Below, in pieces: positions 25,735 through 36,228 of a stretch of 64,000 bases of DNA. Within the stretch, counting starts at the first letter, position 1. Every line of letters starts with the position of its first letter. The notes under the pieces are model-generated. The model had not been told where the DNA came from. It did not search any database and saw only the letters and a list, made by a program, of their open reading frames with translations. Source of the stretch: an uncultured Collinsella sp. Its GTDB lineage: Bacteria > Actinomycetota > Coriobacteriia > Coriobacteriales > Coriobacteriaceae. The DNA lies in assembly GCA_900549455.1 (NCBI GenBank), contig UROM01000001.1:1-64000 (forward strand), written 5' to 3'. Position numbers and translations under genes: made by a program.

Positions 25735-28286
25735 TGCCCGCAAAGGGTAACGGGGCCGAGGATGCCGCTCGGGGCGACGGGTTCGGTGAGGGCGAAGATG
25801 TCGGGAATCGCATGATCGAGCGTGTTGATGACGTCGACGGTGAGTTCGTGCGTGCCGGCAGCAAGAGGATTGATGACAAAGCGATAGGGCGGACAGATGC
25901 GTGTGCCGAGTGGGTGTCCGTCGAGCGTAAGTGTCGCGACTTCGTAGACATCTCCCAGGTCGATTGTGGCATCGGCAAGGTCGTTCGCCAGCTCAAACGA
26001 CGCATGATATCGGTAGGTGCCGCAGGTGCCGGTGAACAGATCGGTTGTAAGGTCGCATAGGTGCTCGAGCTCTTGCGCTTCACCAAAGGCGCCATTGCTG
26101 CCGGCAGGGGAGAGGGCAACGGTCCATGGGCCTTCGATGCGCAGGTCGAGCGATGCATCAGCGTCGATTGCGCCGTCTCCGGGCGCATCCTCGCTGCCCG
26201 CTTCCAAAACAACGAAGCAGCTCTCGAAGGGTGCGAGCTCCAACGCACCGTCAAACGCAACGGGCTCGATACCGTTTAACAGGTCGAGCCGCGTGCCGCA
26301 AAGGCGCTCGCCTGTCGCAAGCGCAACCGTGCAGTCGATGCGCTCGCGTGGGTGCTCGTTGACGAGCATAACGTAGGTCTCGCCGGCGCGCTCGTAACGA
26401 AGCGCGCGCAACCAGGGCTGGGGCGTGTCGGTGACAACCGTCTGCAGCCCAGCGCTCGCCAACACGCCCGCCATATCGGCAAGCTGAGTCGCTGCAAGTT
26501 CACCCAGTTCAACCACGACGTCCGCGTCGTAAAGCGCGCTCGGCACCTCGTCGACGGCAAGGACCATAACTCCCGCATCAATCATGCGCCTTACGGCCTG
26601 CGCCGTCTCCGCGCCAATAAACGTAGCACCGGGCATAACAAATGCCTGGTAGCGGCAGTTGTTAACGCAAAGTAATCCGTCGGCAATCGAAACCTCGTAG
26701 CGGCTCTTGTCTTCAAAAGCCTCGGCGGGCACAAAATCAAAGTCGATCTGCGCACGCGTGAGCTCGGCAGCCACGCGCTCGATAGGCATGGCGCTGCCGG
26801 CCCACTCGGCATCGGCGTGGTACAGGATGGCGACGGGACGCGTGGCACAGCCTCCCGAAAGCAGTGTTGCCGTGCGGTTCATATAGCTCATGAGCTGCCC
26901 AAAGTGCGGCCACTGCGGATTGTTGCCGTGCGCGTAAAAGTGCGGCGGGCAGTCCCAATCGGGAAAGGGCGCCATGCTAAACGCGTGCGGCGTAAACCAA
27001 TTGACGCCGCGGACGAGCATGTGGTCGGCAATCCATTTCATCCCGCGCAAGCCCTCGTGCCAGCCGAAGGCGCCGAAGACCTCGGCCATGCAGCGTCCTT
27101 GTTTTTTGGGGTCGAGGCGCGCGGCCGAAGAGCCCAGTTTGGCAAGCGCGTAGGTAAAGAACTCGATGTTCCATGCGCCATGGAAGTAGCTGTAAGGGCC
27201 GTGGTCGATGCCAGGGGCGAGCTGGTTGATAACCACATCGATGCCCGCCATGTCCTGACCGGCGACAGCGCGGAAGTAGTGCCCGGCGCCCTGGCCCAGG
27301 CGCGTGTGGCAGCTTTTGTCCTCAATCACATGTCCGATGTGCATGACGCCGTGCTCACGGCACCAGTCGCCGATCTGCTCGTCAAAGCAGGTGCGGTAGA
27401 GTTGCGTGGCAATGTCCATGTAGGTGTGACGGACTCGAGCGCCATCTGCCTCGCGTGTCCAAAGGCCGTGTAGCTTGGTGAGCCAGTCCTCGCCAAGTGC
27501 ATTGCGCAGGCGGCTGGCAAGCTCGTCCGACCAAGGTAGTGCCATATCGCCGCGTCCAATAAAGCTGCTGGTAGAAGCGTCGTCGAGAGCCGTGCCCTTC
27601 TCGTTCATAAAGCCTGGCTCATCGGTAAAGAACCCCAGGATGGTGCAGCCGAACTCGTCGCCCAGATGCTCAAACGTGGGCTCGTAGACGGCATCGATGA
27701 GCGCGCGGCACGAATCGGCGTCGACCATGTTGATGTACTCATCGCGAAAGCCGGTTTTTTGGCTGGTGACGAAGAGCTCGACGGTGGTGATGCCGGCGGG
27801 CGCGTCAAAACGCAGGCGGGCGGGGGTGCCGTCGGCCTGCTCAACGGAGAGCTCAAAGTCGAGCGGTGCGCCGGCGGCGTCGAAAGTCGCCGCACCCACA
27901 AAGCGCTCCGTGGGATCCATAAGATTGCCGAGCTTGATGACCGTGGACGGCTGGGGACCAACGACCGTAACCGTGCGATGTTTGAGCACGGTCTTCTTAA
28001 GCGCGGGGTCAACATCCTCGCCCGCAAGCGCGCCGTTGGCGTAGCCCGTGGGGAAATGGGCGTCGTCGAGCAGCCAGATCTTCAACCCCAAGCGCTTGCA
28101 CTCGCCAATGATAAAACGCAGGTCAGCCCACCAGCCGTCGCGACAAAACTCGGGATGCGTGCGCGATTCGAGGCAGACCTCGCGGATGTCCGCACCGGCA
28201 ATCTGCTCCAAGTATTCGGTAATCGTCTCGTGCGCCTCGCCCTTGAGCCACAAGAACGGAAGCACATGGTTGTCGCATGCCGCCAT
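25719..28286 (-). CDS. Large glycoside hydrolase, GH106-like (putative)
   Basis: 855 residues from ATG 28284-28286 (MAACDNHVLPFLWLKGEAHE), with AGAGGAG five bases upstream. The N-terminal barrel-like part includes DIREVCLESRTHPEFCRDGWWADL and LKIWLLDDAHFPTGYANG. A middle part includes CTILGFFTDEPGFMNEKG with a candidate catalytic Glu. The C-terminal 180 residues form beta domains, the last a jelly roll (YRYHASFELANDLADATIDLGDVYE). Proteins with this opening are seen in gut Firmicutes and Actinobacteria and are usually called glycosyl hydrolase or rhamnosidase-related. I could not fix the family from motifs alone. It is divergent from an AraC regulator. No signal peptide. Confidence 0.65.
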   Translation of the reverse strand: MAACDNHVLPFLWLKGEAHETITEYLEQIAGADIREVCLESRTHPEFCRDGWWADLRFIIGECKRLGLKIWLLDDAHFPTGYANGALAGEDVDPALKKTVLKHRTVTVVGPQPSTVIKLGNLMDPTERFVGAATFDAAGAPLDFELSVEQADGTPARLRFDAPAGITTVELFVTSQKTGFRDEYINMVDADSCRALIDAVYEPTFEHLGDEFGCTILGFFTDEPGFMNEKGTALDDASTSSFIGRGDMALPWSDELASRLRNALGEDWLTKLHGLWTREADGARVRHTYMDIATQLYRTCFDEQIGDWCREHGVMHIGHVIEDKSCHTRLGQGAGHYFRAVAGQDMAGIDVVINQLAPGIDHGPYSYFHGAWNIEFFTYALAKLGSSAARLDPKKQGRCMAEVFGAFGWHEGLRGMKWIADHMLVRGVNWFTPHAFSMAPFPDWDCPPHFYAHGNNPQWPHFGQLMSYMNRTATLLSGGCATRPVAILYHADAEWAGSAMPIERVAAELTRAQIDFDFVPAEAFEDKSRYEVSIADGLLCVNNCRYQAFVMPGATFIGAETAQAVRRMIDAGVMVLAVDEVPSALYDADVVVELGELAATQLADMAGVLASAGLQTVVTDTPQPWLRALRYERAGETYVMLVNEHPRERIDCTVALATGERLCGTRLDLLNGIEPVAFDGALELAPFESCFVVLEAGSEDAPGDGAIDADASLDLRIEGPWTVALSPAGSNGAFGEAQELEHLCDLTTDLFTGTCGTYRYHASFELANDLADATIDLGDVYEVATLTLDGHPLGTRICPPYRFVINPLAAGTHELTVDVINTLDHAIPDIFALTEPVAPSGILGPVTLCGQNLPK

Positions 28287-28402
28287 ATCCACTCCTCTAA
28301 AACCAACCTTTTAAATCGATTGAAGTCAGAGTACGCCGCGCGCGCATTCCTGCTAATATCAAAATCACGACAGCATATGACTGAATCAACGATAGTGATG
28401 CC

Positions 28403-31032
<2,630 letters not shown>

Positions 31033-31182
31033 TCGACAATATGAGTGCCACTGGTAAAAGGTTTTGGGAAGGGCTTGGAAGGGCTTGCGATTCGAGCCCT
31101 CACCTTAGCAATTTGATCATTTGGCACTATAATCACCATAGGCATGCGCATAACGTTGCGCTTAATCAAAAGGAGAAAACGT

Positions 31183-31719
31183 ATGGGTCTGTTTGACATG
31201 TTCAAGAAGAAGGCTGAGCCCGCGGCAGCTGCTGCTCCGGCCTCCATCTCTGCTTCTGCCGGTGCCGACGTGCTGTGCTCGCCCGTCAAGGGCAAGGTCA
31301 TCAAGATGGCCGACGTGCCCGATCCCGTCTTTGGTGGCGAGGTTCTGGGCAAGGGCTGCGCCGTGTGGCCCGAGGACGACCTGGTCTACGCTCCCTGCGA
31401 CGGCAAGGTGACCGTCACCATGGGTCACGCCGTGGGCCTGCAGTCCGATAGCGGCATCGAGGTTCTGGTGCACGTTGGCGTCGATACCGTCAACATGAAC
31501 GGCGACGGCTTCGAGGGCTTCGTCAAGGCCGACGACGTCGTGAAGGCCGGCCAGCCCTTGCTCAAGATCGACCGCGCCAAGATCGCTGCCGCCGGTTACA
31601 AGGACTGCGTCGTCGTGGCCGTGTCCAACACCGCCGAGTTTGCCGATGTCGAGCTCGCCGTCGAGGCCGAGTCTGCCGTCGCCGCCGGTGACGCCATCGT
31701 TAAGGTCGTCCGCAAGTAG
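31183..31719 (+). CDS. crr: PTS EIIA component, glucose type (stand-alone)
   Basis: 178 residues from ATG 31183 (MGLFDMFKKKAEPAAAAA), with AAGGAG upstream. After an Ala-rich linker, the EIIA-Glc fold is clear: CSPVKGKVIKMADVPDPVFGGEVLGKG, then the phosphorylated His in IEVLVHVGVDTVNMNG. It accepts phosphate from HPr and passes it to an EIIB; the EIIBC at 13915 lacks its own EIIA and is a likely partner. The symbol is by similarity to E. coli crr; it may be specific to one sugar. GH1 lies 150 bases upstream. Confidence 0.85.
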   Translation: MGLFDMFKKKAEPAAAAAPASISASAGADVLCSPVKGKVIKMADVPDPVFGGEVLGKGCAVWPEDDLVYAPCDGKVTVTMGHAVGLQSDSGIEVLVHVGVDTVNMNGDGFEGFVKADDVVKAGQPLLKIDRAKIAAAGYKDCVVVAVSNTAEFADVELAVEAESAVAAGDAIVKVVRK

Positions 31720-31742
31720 TCTGCGGCATCCAGAAGATGCAC

Positions 31743-31776
31743 AAGGGTGGTCGGGTTATCCGGCCACCCTTTTTTA
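31743..31776 (+). terminator. Terminator after EIIA
   Basis: AAGGGTGG (31743-31750) pairs with CCACCCTT (31764-31771), followed by TTTTT. Confidence 0.85.
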
Positions 31777-31952
31777 ATAGGCTAAGCAGGTGCATTTTAT
31801 TGCAGGGGGCTTGCTTTAAGGGCCATTCGTTCGTCAAATTGAGCCGCCTGCGCTTTTGCGACGCAGGGGGTTGGGCCGGGCCGCTAATATGGACTTACTG
31901 TCACGACGTGCGCTGCGTAGGGAGCGCGGCGCCGCTTGTTTGGAGGAATGTC

Positions 31953-32510
31953 ATGAAAAAGAAGCTGCTGCTTGCGCCCCTGATGGCTGCCCTGGTCGCG
32001 TGCGTGGTTTTGCTTTCCGGCTGCGGAGGGCCTTCGGTGGAGGAGCTCATCACCAATGACCTTACGAGTCAGTTTGACGAGATCAAGAACGGCGGCGATG
32101 ACTTCCTCTCCGGCCTGGAAGAGGCTTCGGGCGACGAGTTTGAGCAGCTGGGCATCGATCCCAAGGAGTATGCCAAGAGCTATCTCGAGGGCTTTGACTA
32201 CAAGATCGGCGATGTGACGGTCGACGAGGACAAGGGCACCGCGACCGCCGAGGTCACCATAACCTGCAAGTCCATGAACAAGATTGTCGAAGATTTTGCT
32301 ACTCAGTATCAGGAGAAGGTCGCAGCGCTCGACGAGCTGCCGTCCGAGGACGACCTGTACAAGATGGCCGGCCAGGTCATGGTCGACGTGACCAAGGCCG
32401 CTAAGACCAAGGACACCAAGGTCACCTTTAAGTATTCCGCCGACGAGGATAACGAGTGGTCCGCCGACGATTCCGCAACCACCGAGATGATGAATGCGAT
32501 GATGAGCTAG
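31953..32510 (+). CDS. Lipoprotein, DUF5105-like
   Basis: 185 residues from ATG 31953 (MKKKLLLAPLMAALVACVV), with TGGAGGA upstream; a longer reading to 31737 is rejected. The lipobox LLSGC places the lipid-bearing Cys near residue 25. The mature part is acidic and mixed alpha/beta (FDYKIGDVTVDEDKGTATAEVTITCKS), resembling DUF5105 lipoproteins. No function is known. It is free-standing, and its stop is followed after three bases by a nested-hairpin element. Confidence 0.82.
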   Translation: MKKKLLLAPLMAALVACVVLLSGCGGPSVEELITNDLTSQFDEIKNGGDDFLSGLEEASGDEFEQLGIDPKEYAKSYLEGFDYKIGDVTVDEDKGTATAEVTITCKSMNKIVEDFATQYQEKVAALDELPSEDDLYKMAGQVMVDVTKAAKTKDTKVTFKYSADEDNEWSADDSATTEMMNAMMS

Positions 32511-32513
32511 TTC

Positions 32514-32653
32514 GTTGCGGCGTTTTACCAAACGCCGCAACTGCTCGACGCTGCAAGCCCGCCAGAGCGGCAATCTGCCTTTCAACTTCGGCGGCATGAC
32601 CAGAAGGTCAATGCCGCCTCGTTTCAAGGCGCCTTGCTCGCTCTGGCGGGCTT
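32514..32653 (+). repeat. Nested-hairpin 3' element, copy 2 (after the lipoprotein gene)
   Basis: First stem 32514-32541 (GTTGCGGCGTTT/AAACGCCGCAAC, loop TACC): relative to the pyrE copy, an A-T pair has become G-C, so both sides changed. Outer arms are 32555-32569 and 32639-32653 (AAGCCCGCCAGAGCG, perfect), with different sequence from copy 1. The inner stem GGCGGCA/TGCCGCC encloses TGACCAGAAGGTCA, nearly the same loop as in copy 1. The rest of the 338-base gap holds motifs at 32743-32790 and no gene. Confidence 0.82.
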
Positions 32654-32742
32654 TCGCTGTCGTTGCCAAAACAACGGCGTTCCCTTGGCTGGCTTAAAGT
32701 GGCACTTGTGCCTGTGGCGTTGCCATCGCTGTCGAAGGCGGC

Positions 32743-32790
32743 ACTTGGGGACGTTCCTTTTCTGCCGGCAGTCGGGGACATTTCTTTGTT
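32743..32790. repeat. Two degenerate GGGGAC motifs
   Basis: ACTTGGGGACGTTCCTTTT (32743-32761) and AGTCGGGGACATTTCTTTG (32770-32788) look like decayed relatives of the 27-bp repeat core GGGGACGTTCTTA. Confidence 0.5.
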
Positions 32791-32848
32791 GCGGGGGCAG
32801 CTAAAAGAGTCCCGTCCCACATTAGCTACCCGTGGAAGGGATGAGCGG

Positions 32849-33517
32849 TTACTCGCCCAGCACCAGCGCCGCGAGCTCTGCTTGGGTGTCCACCACGTAG
32901 TCGGCGCCGGCGGCTTCCAGCTCTGCGCGGCCGCGGAAGCCCCAGCTGACGCCCGCGCTCTTAAGGCCGGCGTTGTGACCGGTTAGGATATCGACATTGG
33001 AATCGCCCACATAGATCGTGGTTGCCGGATCGGCGCCCAGCTCCTCCATCACATGCAGCGTGACGGGTGCTTCGGGCTTAGGCGGAAACGCATCGACACG
33101 GCCCTGTACCAGCGCAAAGCGATCGGGGCCAAAGTATTTCTCGATAAGCGGGGCTGCCGAAATATGATCCTTGTTGGTGAGCACGGCAAGCTGAACGCCC
33201 GCTGCGCGCAGACGGTCGAGCATCTCAATCGTGCCGGCGTAGGGGGCGGTGTGGTCCTCCTTGTGATCGCCGTAGTAAGCCCTAAACTCGGCAAGCGTCT
33301 GCTCAAACATACGGCTGTCGCCTGCATACTCGGCGGGCATAAAGCGCTCGACCAGCTTAAGCATGCCGTTTCCCACTTTGTAGCGGTACTCGTCCACGGC
33401 AAACGTGGGCCAGCCGTGCATCTCGCAGGTGTGGTTGCCGGCGGCCGCCAGGTCCTCAATCGTGTTGAGGATGGTGCCGTCCAGGTCAAAGATCACATGG
33501 GAAAAAGCTGCTGCCAT
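32849..33517 (-). CDS. HAD-family phosphatase, phosphoglycolate-phosphatase-like
   Basis: 222 residues. HAD motifs: VIFDLDGTIL (motif I, nucleophile Asp near residue 11), LAVLTNKD (motif II), and TIYVGDSNVDILTG (motif IV, magnesium Asp). The cap domain occupies about residues 18-85. The family includes Gph and pyrophosphatase PpaX-like enzymes; the substrate is uncertain. GGGAG precedes the start. It lies 124 bases downstream of hypE on the same strand and probably is not part of hydrogenase maturation. Confidence 0.88.
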   Translation of the reverse strand: MAAAFSHVIFDLDGTILNTIEDLAAAGNHTCEMHGWPTFAVDEYRYKVGNGMLKLVERFMPAEYAGDSRMFEQTLAEFRAYYGDHKEDHTAPYAGTIEMLDRLRAAGVQLAVLTNKDHISAAPLIEKYFGPDRFALVQGRVDAFPPKPEAPVTLHVMEELGADPATTIYVGDSNVDILTGHNAGLKSAGVSWGFRGRAELEAAGADYVVDTQAELAALVLGE

Positions 33518-33641
33518 GAAAGCTCCCGTCGTTGGGTTTCAAAACGCACCTCATAATACTGGGCTTCCGCGTTGGGCGCGCTTGGAATCTGAACATCTCC
33601 AGGGATATCAAGCCGCATCGCGCCGACCGCGCGATTCCGCC

Positions 33642-34676
33642 CTAGCAAATTCTCGGCAGCTGCTCTCCTACGAGCATGTCGAGAATACGGGTCGAGCCCC
33701 AGCCGGTGCGTACGCGCACGGCGGGTCGAGCGCCCTCGGCAAGCGGCAGCACGCGACCGATGAGGGCGGTGTTCTCGGCGTAGCGGGCGGCGCGCATGGC
33801 CGCCAGTGCGGCATCGGCCTGCTCAGCCGGCACCACGGCGACCATCTTGCCCTCGTTTGCCACCTGTAGAACGTCGTAGCCGAGCATCTCACATGCCGCC
33901 TGCACGTCGGGGCGCACGGGCACGGCATCCTCGTCGATCTCCATGGCAACGCCGCTGGCCTGGGCAAACTCGTTGAGCGTGGATGCCAGACCGCCGCGCG
34001 TGGGGTCGCGGAAGCAGCGGGTGTCGGGGGCGGCGGCGAGCACGTCGGCAATCAGATGATTGAGCGGCGCAGCGTCGCTTTCGATGTTGCTCGAAAAGGC
34101 CAGGCTCTCGCGCTGGCTCATGATGGCGATGCCGTGGTCGCCCAGTGTGCCCGATACTAGGATGACGTCGCCGGGCTGGCAGTTAGCGCCGCTGAGCTCC
34201 ACACCAGCGGGCACCTCGCCTGCGCCGGCGGTATTGATATAGACGCCGTCGGCTCCGCCGCGCTCGACCACCTTGGTGTCGCCCGTGATGATGCGCACGC
34301 CGGCCTCGCGCGCGGTCTCGGCCATGGTTTGCACAATCTGGCTCAGCTTGTCCATGGGATAGCCCTCTTCGAGGATAAAGCCGCACGATAGGTAGCGCAC
34401 GTTGGCGCCCGAGGTCGCGACGTCGTTGACGGTTCCGCATACAGCGAGGCGGCCGATATTGCCGCCGGGGAAGAACTGCGGCGTTACCACAAAGCTGTCG
34501 GTCGACATGGCGATTCGCCCGCTTGCGGGCAGCGCGGCGACACCGGCATCGTTGCCCGCAAGCAGCTCGGGCGACCCAAAGGCATCCAGAAAGACCTCAT
34601 CGATAATGCGCTTCATCATCTGGCCGCCGGAGCCGTGGCCCAGCAGGACAGTGCTATCGGTGGCAGTACGGGACAT
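33642..34676 (-). CDS. hypE: Hydrogenase maturation factor HypE
   Basis: 344 residues. HypE dehydrates the carbamoyl group on its C-terminal Cys to thiocyanate, the source of the CN ligands of the [NiFe] site. The HGSGGQMMKRIIDEVF opening and the invariant C-terminal PRIC are present; the AIR-synthase-like ATP-binding region shows ISGTL-type VSGTLGDHGIAIMS and DPTRGGLASTLNEFA. TTGGAG is eight bases before the start. It is the last gene of hypF-hypC-hypD-hypE, 48 bases after hypD. Confidence 0.96.
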   Translation of the reverse strand: MSRTATDSTVLLGHGSGGQMMKRIIDEVFLDAFGSPELLAGNDAGVAALPASGRIAMSTDSFVVTPQFFPGGNIGRLAVCGTVNDVATSGANVRYLSCGFILEEGYPMDKLSQIVQTMAETAREAGVRIITGDTKVVERGGADGVYINTAGAGEVPAGVELSGANCQPGDVILVSGTLGDHGIAIMSQRESLAFSSNIESDAAPLNHLIADVLAAAPDTRCFRDPTRGGLASTLNEFAQASGVAMEIDEDAVPVRPDVQAACEMLGYDVLQVANEGKMVAVVPAEQADAALAAMRAARYAENTALIGRVLPLAEGARPAVRVRTGWGSTRILDMLVGEQLPRIC

Positions 34677-34724
34677 ATCGAAAACTCCAATCGTGGGTGG
34701 TGCCAGTGTGCGGGTGCGTCCGGG

Positions 34725-35837
34725 CTAGTTACGGTATCTAAAGTACGCCGCACAGCTGCCCTCCGAGCTCACCATGCAGGGGCCGACGGGATGCTCGGGT
34801 GTACAAGCGTGGCCGAACAGAGGGCAGTCGCTCGGCGCAATGGCTCCGCGCAGCACGTCGCCGCAGCGGCATCCGCGTGGCTCGACCGCCGGCTCGATGG
34901 GCACGTCAAAGCGGGTGCGGGCATCAAAGCGCGAGAGCTCGGGGCGGATGGAAAGGCCCGAGTTGGCAATCGGCCCCAGCCCGCGCCACGTGGTGTCGCA
35001 TGGCTCAAACACCTGCTCGACCAGCTGGCGCGCCACGGGGTTACCGTCTGCGTTGACGCCACGGCGGTAGGCGTTGTCGATCGCCGGCTTGTTCTCGACA
35101 ACCATCTGGACCAGCATACAGATGCCCTGCAAGATGTCGACCGGTTCAAATCCCGTTACCACGCCTGGGGTCTTAAACTCGTCGACCAAAAAGCCAAAGG
35201 GCGTCAAGCCCGTGATGGTGGCGACGTGCCCCGGAAGGATAAAGCCGTCGATAGTGGTCTCGGGATCGTTGGCGATGGCGCGCAGCGCCGGCGGCGTGGT
35301 CTTATGGGCGCAGTAGACCGAGAAGTTCTGCAGCCCGCGTGCGTCTGCCTCCAGGATGGCGGCGGCGATGGTGGGCGTTGTGGTCTCAAAGCCCACACCC
35401 ATAAAGATGACCGGGCGGTCGGGGTTTTGCTCGGCAATGTCGAGCGCGTCGAGCGGGGAGTAGACGATGCGGATGTCGCGCCCCGCCGCCTTTTGCGCGG
35501 CAAGCGAGGTGGATGATCCGGGCACGCGCATCATGTCGCCAAAGGTGGTGATAATGGCGCCGTCCATGTTGGAAAGCGCGATTGCGTGATCGATGTCGCG
35601 GTTGGCGGTAACGCAAACGGGGCATCCCGGGCCGCTTAGCAGTTTGAGTCCCGTCGGCATAATGGAGCGAAAGCCATAGCGGCCAATGCTCACGGTATGT
35701 GTACCGCAGACTTCCATAAGGTTGATGCTGCGGTTGCCGACAAGCTCATGAATACGCTCGATGAGCTCGCGAGCCAGCTTGGGGTCGCGAAATGCCGAAA
35801 AGTCGATACCGGAGCGAACCGGCTGCGCCGCCGCCAC
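34725..35837 (-). CDS. hypD: Hydrogenase maturation factor HypD
   Basis: 370 residues, starting with GTG at 35835-35837, whose first base is also the last base of the hypC stop codon (TAGTG). With HypC it forms the scaffold on which Fe(CN)2CO is assembled. Seen are MEVCGTHTVSIGRYG, LLSGPGCPVCVTA, GFETTTPTIAAAI and the C-terminal Cys set (CRCGDVLRG, CPLFGHAC, CMVSSEGSCAAYFRY) for the 4Fe-4S cluster. Length is normal. Confidence 0.96.
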   Translation of the reverse strand: MAAAQPVRSGIDFSAFRDPKLARELIERIHELVGNRSINLMEVCGTHTVSIGRYGFRSIMPTGLKLLSGPGCPVCVTANRDIDHAIALSNMDGAIITTFGDMMRVPGSSTSLAAQKAAGRDIRIVYSPLDALDIAEQNPDRPVIFMGVGFETTTPTIAAAILEADARGLQNFSVYCAHKTTPPALRAIANDPETTIDGFILPGHVATITGLTPFGFLVDEFKTPGVVTGFEPVDILQGICMLVQMVVENKPAIDNAYRRGVNADGNPVARQLVEQVFEPCDTTWRGLGPIANSGLSIRPELSRFDARTRFDVPIEPAVEPRGCRCGDVLRGAIAPSDCPLFGHACTPEHPVGPCMVSSEGSCAAYFRYRN

Positions 35838-36097
35838 TAGTATGCCTCAGCCGGGTTGGTGGCGAGCTGGTCCTCTTCGGCCAGCTCGGCCATGGTATTG
35901 ACGAGCTCGAGTGTCTCCTGGGCTTCCTGCTCGTCGACAATCTGAATGCCAAAGCCGGCGTGCACGAGAATATAGTCGCCGACCTGCGCCGTCGGCACGA
36001 GGCGCAGCGAAACGGGGCGCTCGATGCCCATCATGTCGACGGTCGCCTTAAGGTCGTCGTCGCGTTTGACCACTTTACCGGGAACGGCAAGGCACAT
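35837..36097 (-). CDS. hypC: Hydrogenase assembly chaperone HypC/HybG
   Basis: 86 residues beginning MCLAVPGKVV, with the essential Cys2, and GDYILVHAGFGIQIVD with the conserved His. It escorts the iron centre to the hydrogenase large subunit. Overlaps hypD by one base, which implies translational coupling. The gap of 131 bases to hypF holds no gene. Confidence 0.95.
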   Translation of the reverse strand: MCLAVPGKVVKRDDDLKATVDMMGIERPVSLRLVPTAQVGDYILVHAGFGIQIVDEQEAQETLELVNTMAELAEEDQLATNPAEAY

Positions 36098-36228
36098 AAT
36101 GTTTCCCTTTTATACGTTTTGCGCTGGATAGGCACTGAATAATCCATCGTTTGATGGTAGCGCTCGCAGGAGTCACGAGCAAACGCGTTACACCTGTGAG
36201 ACGGCGGCGCGCAGGCTGGCAAAACAGC

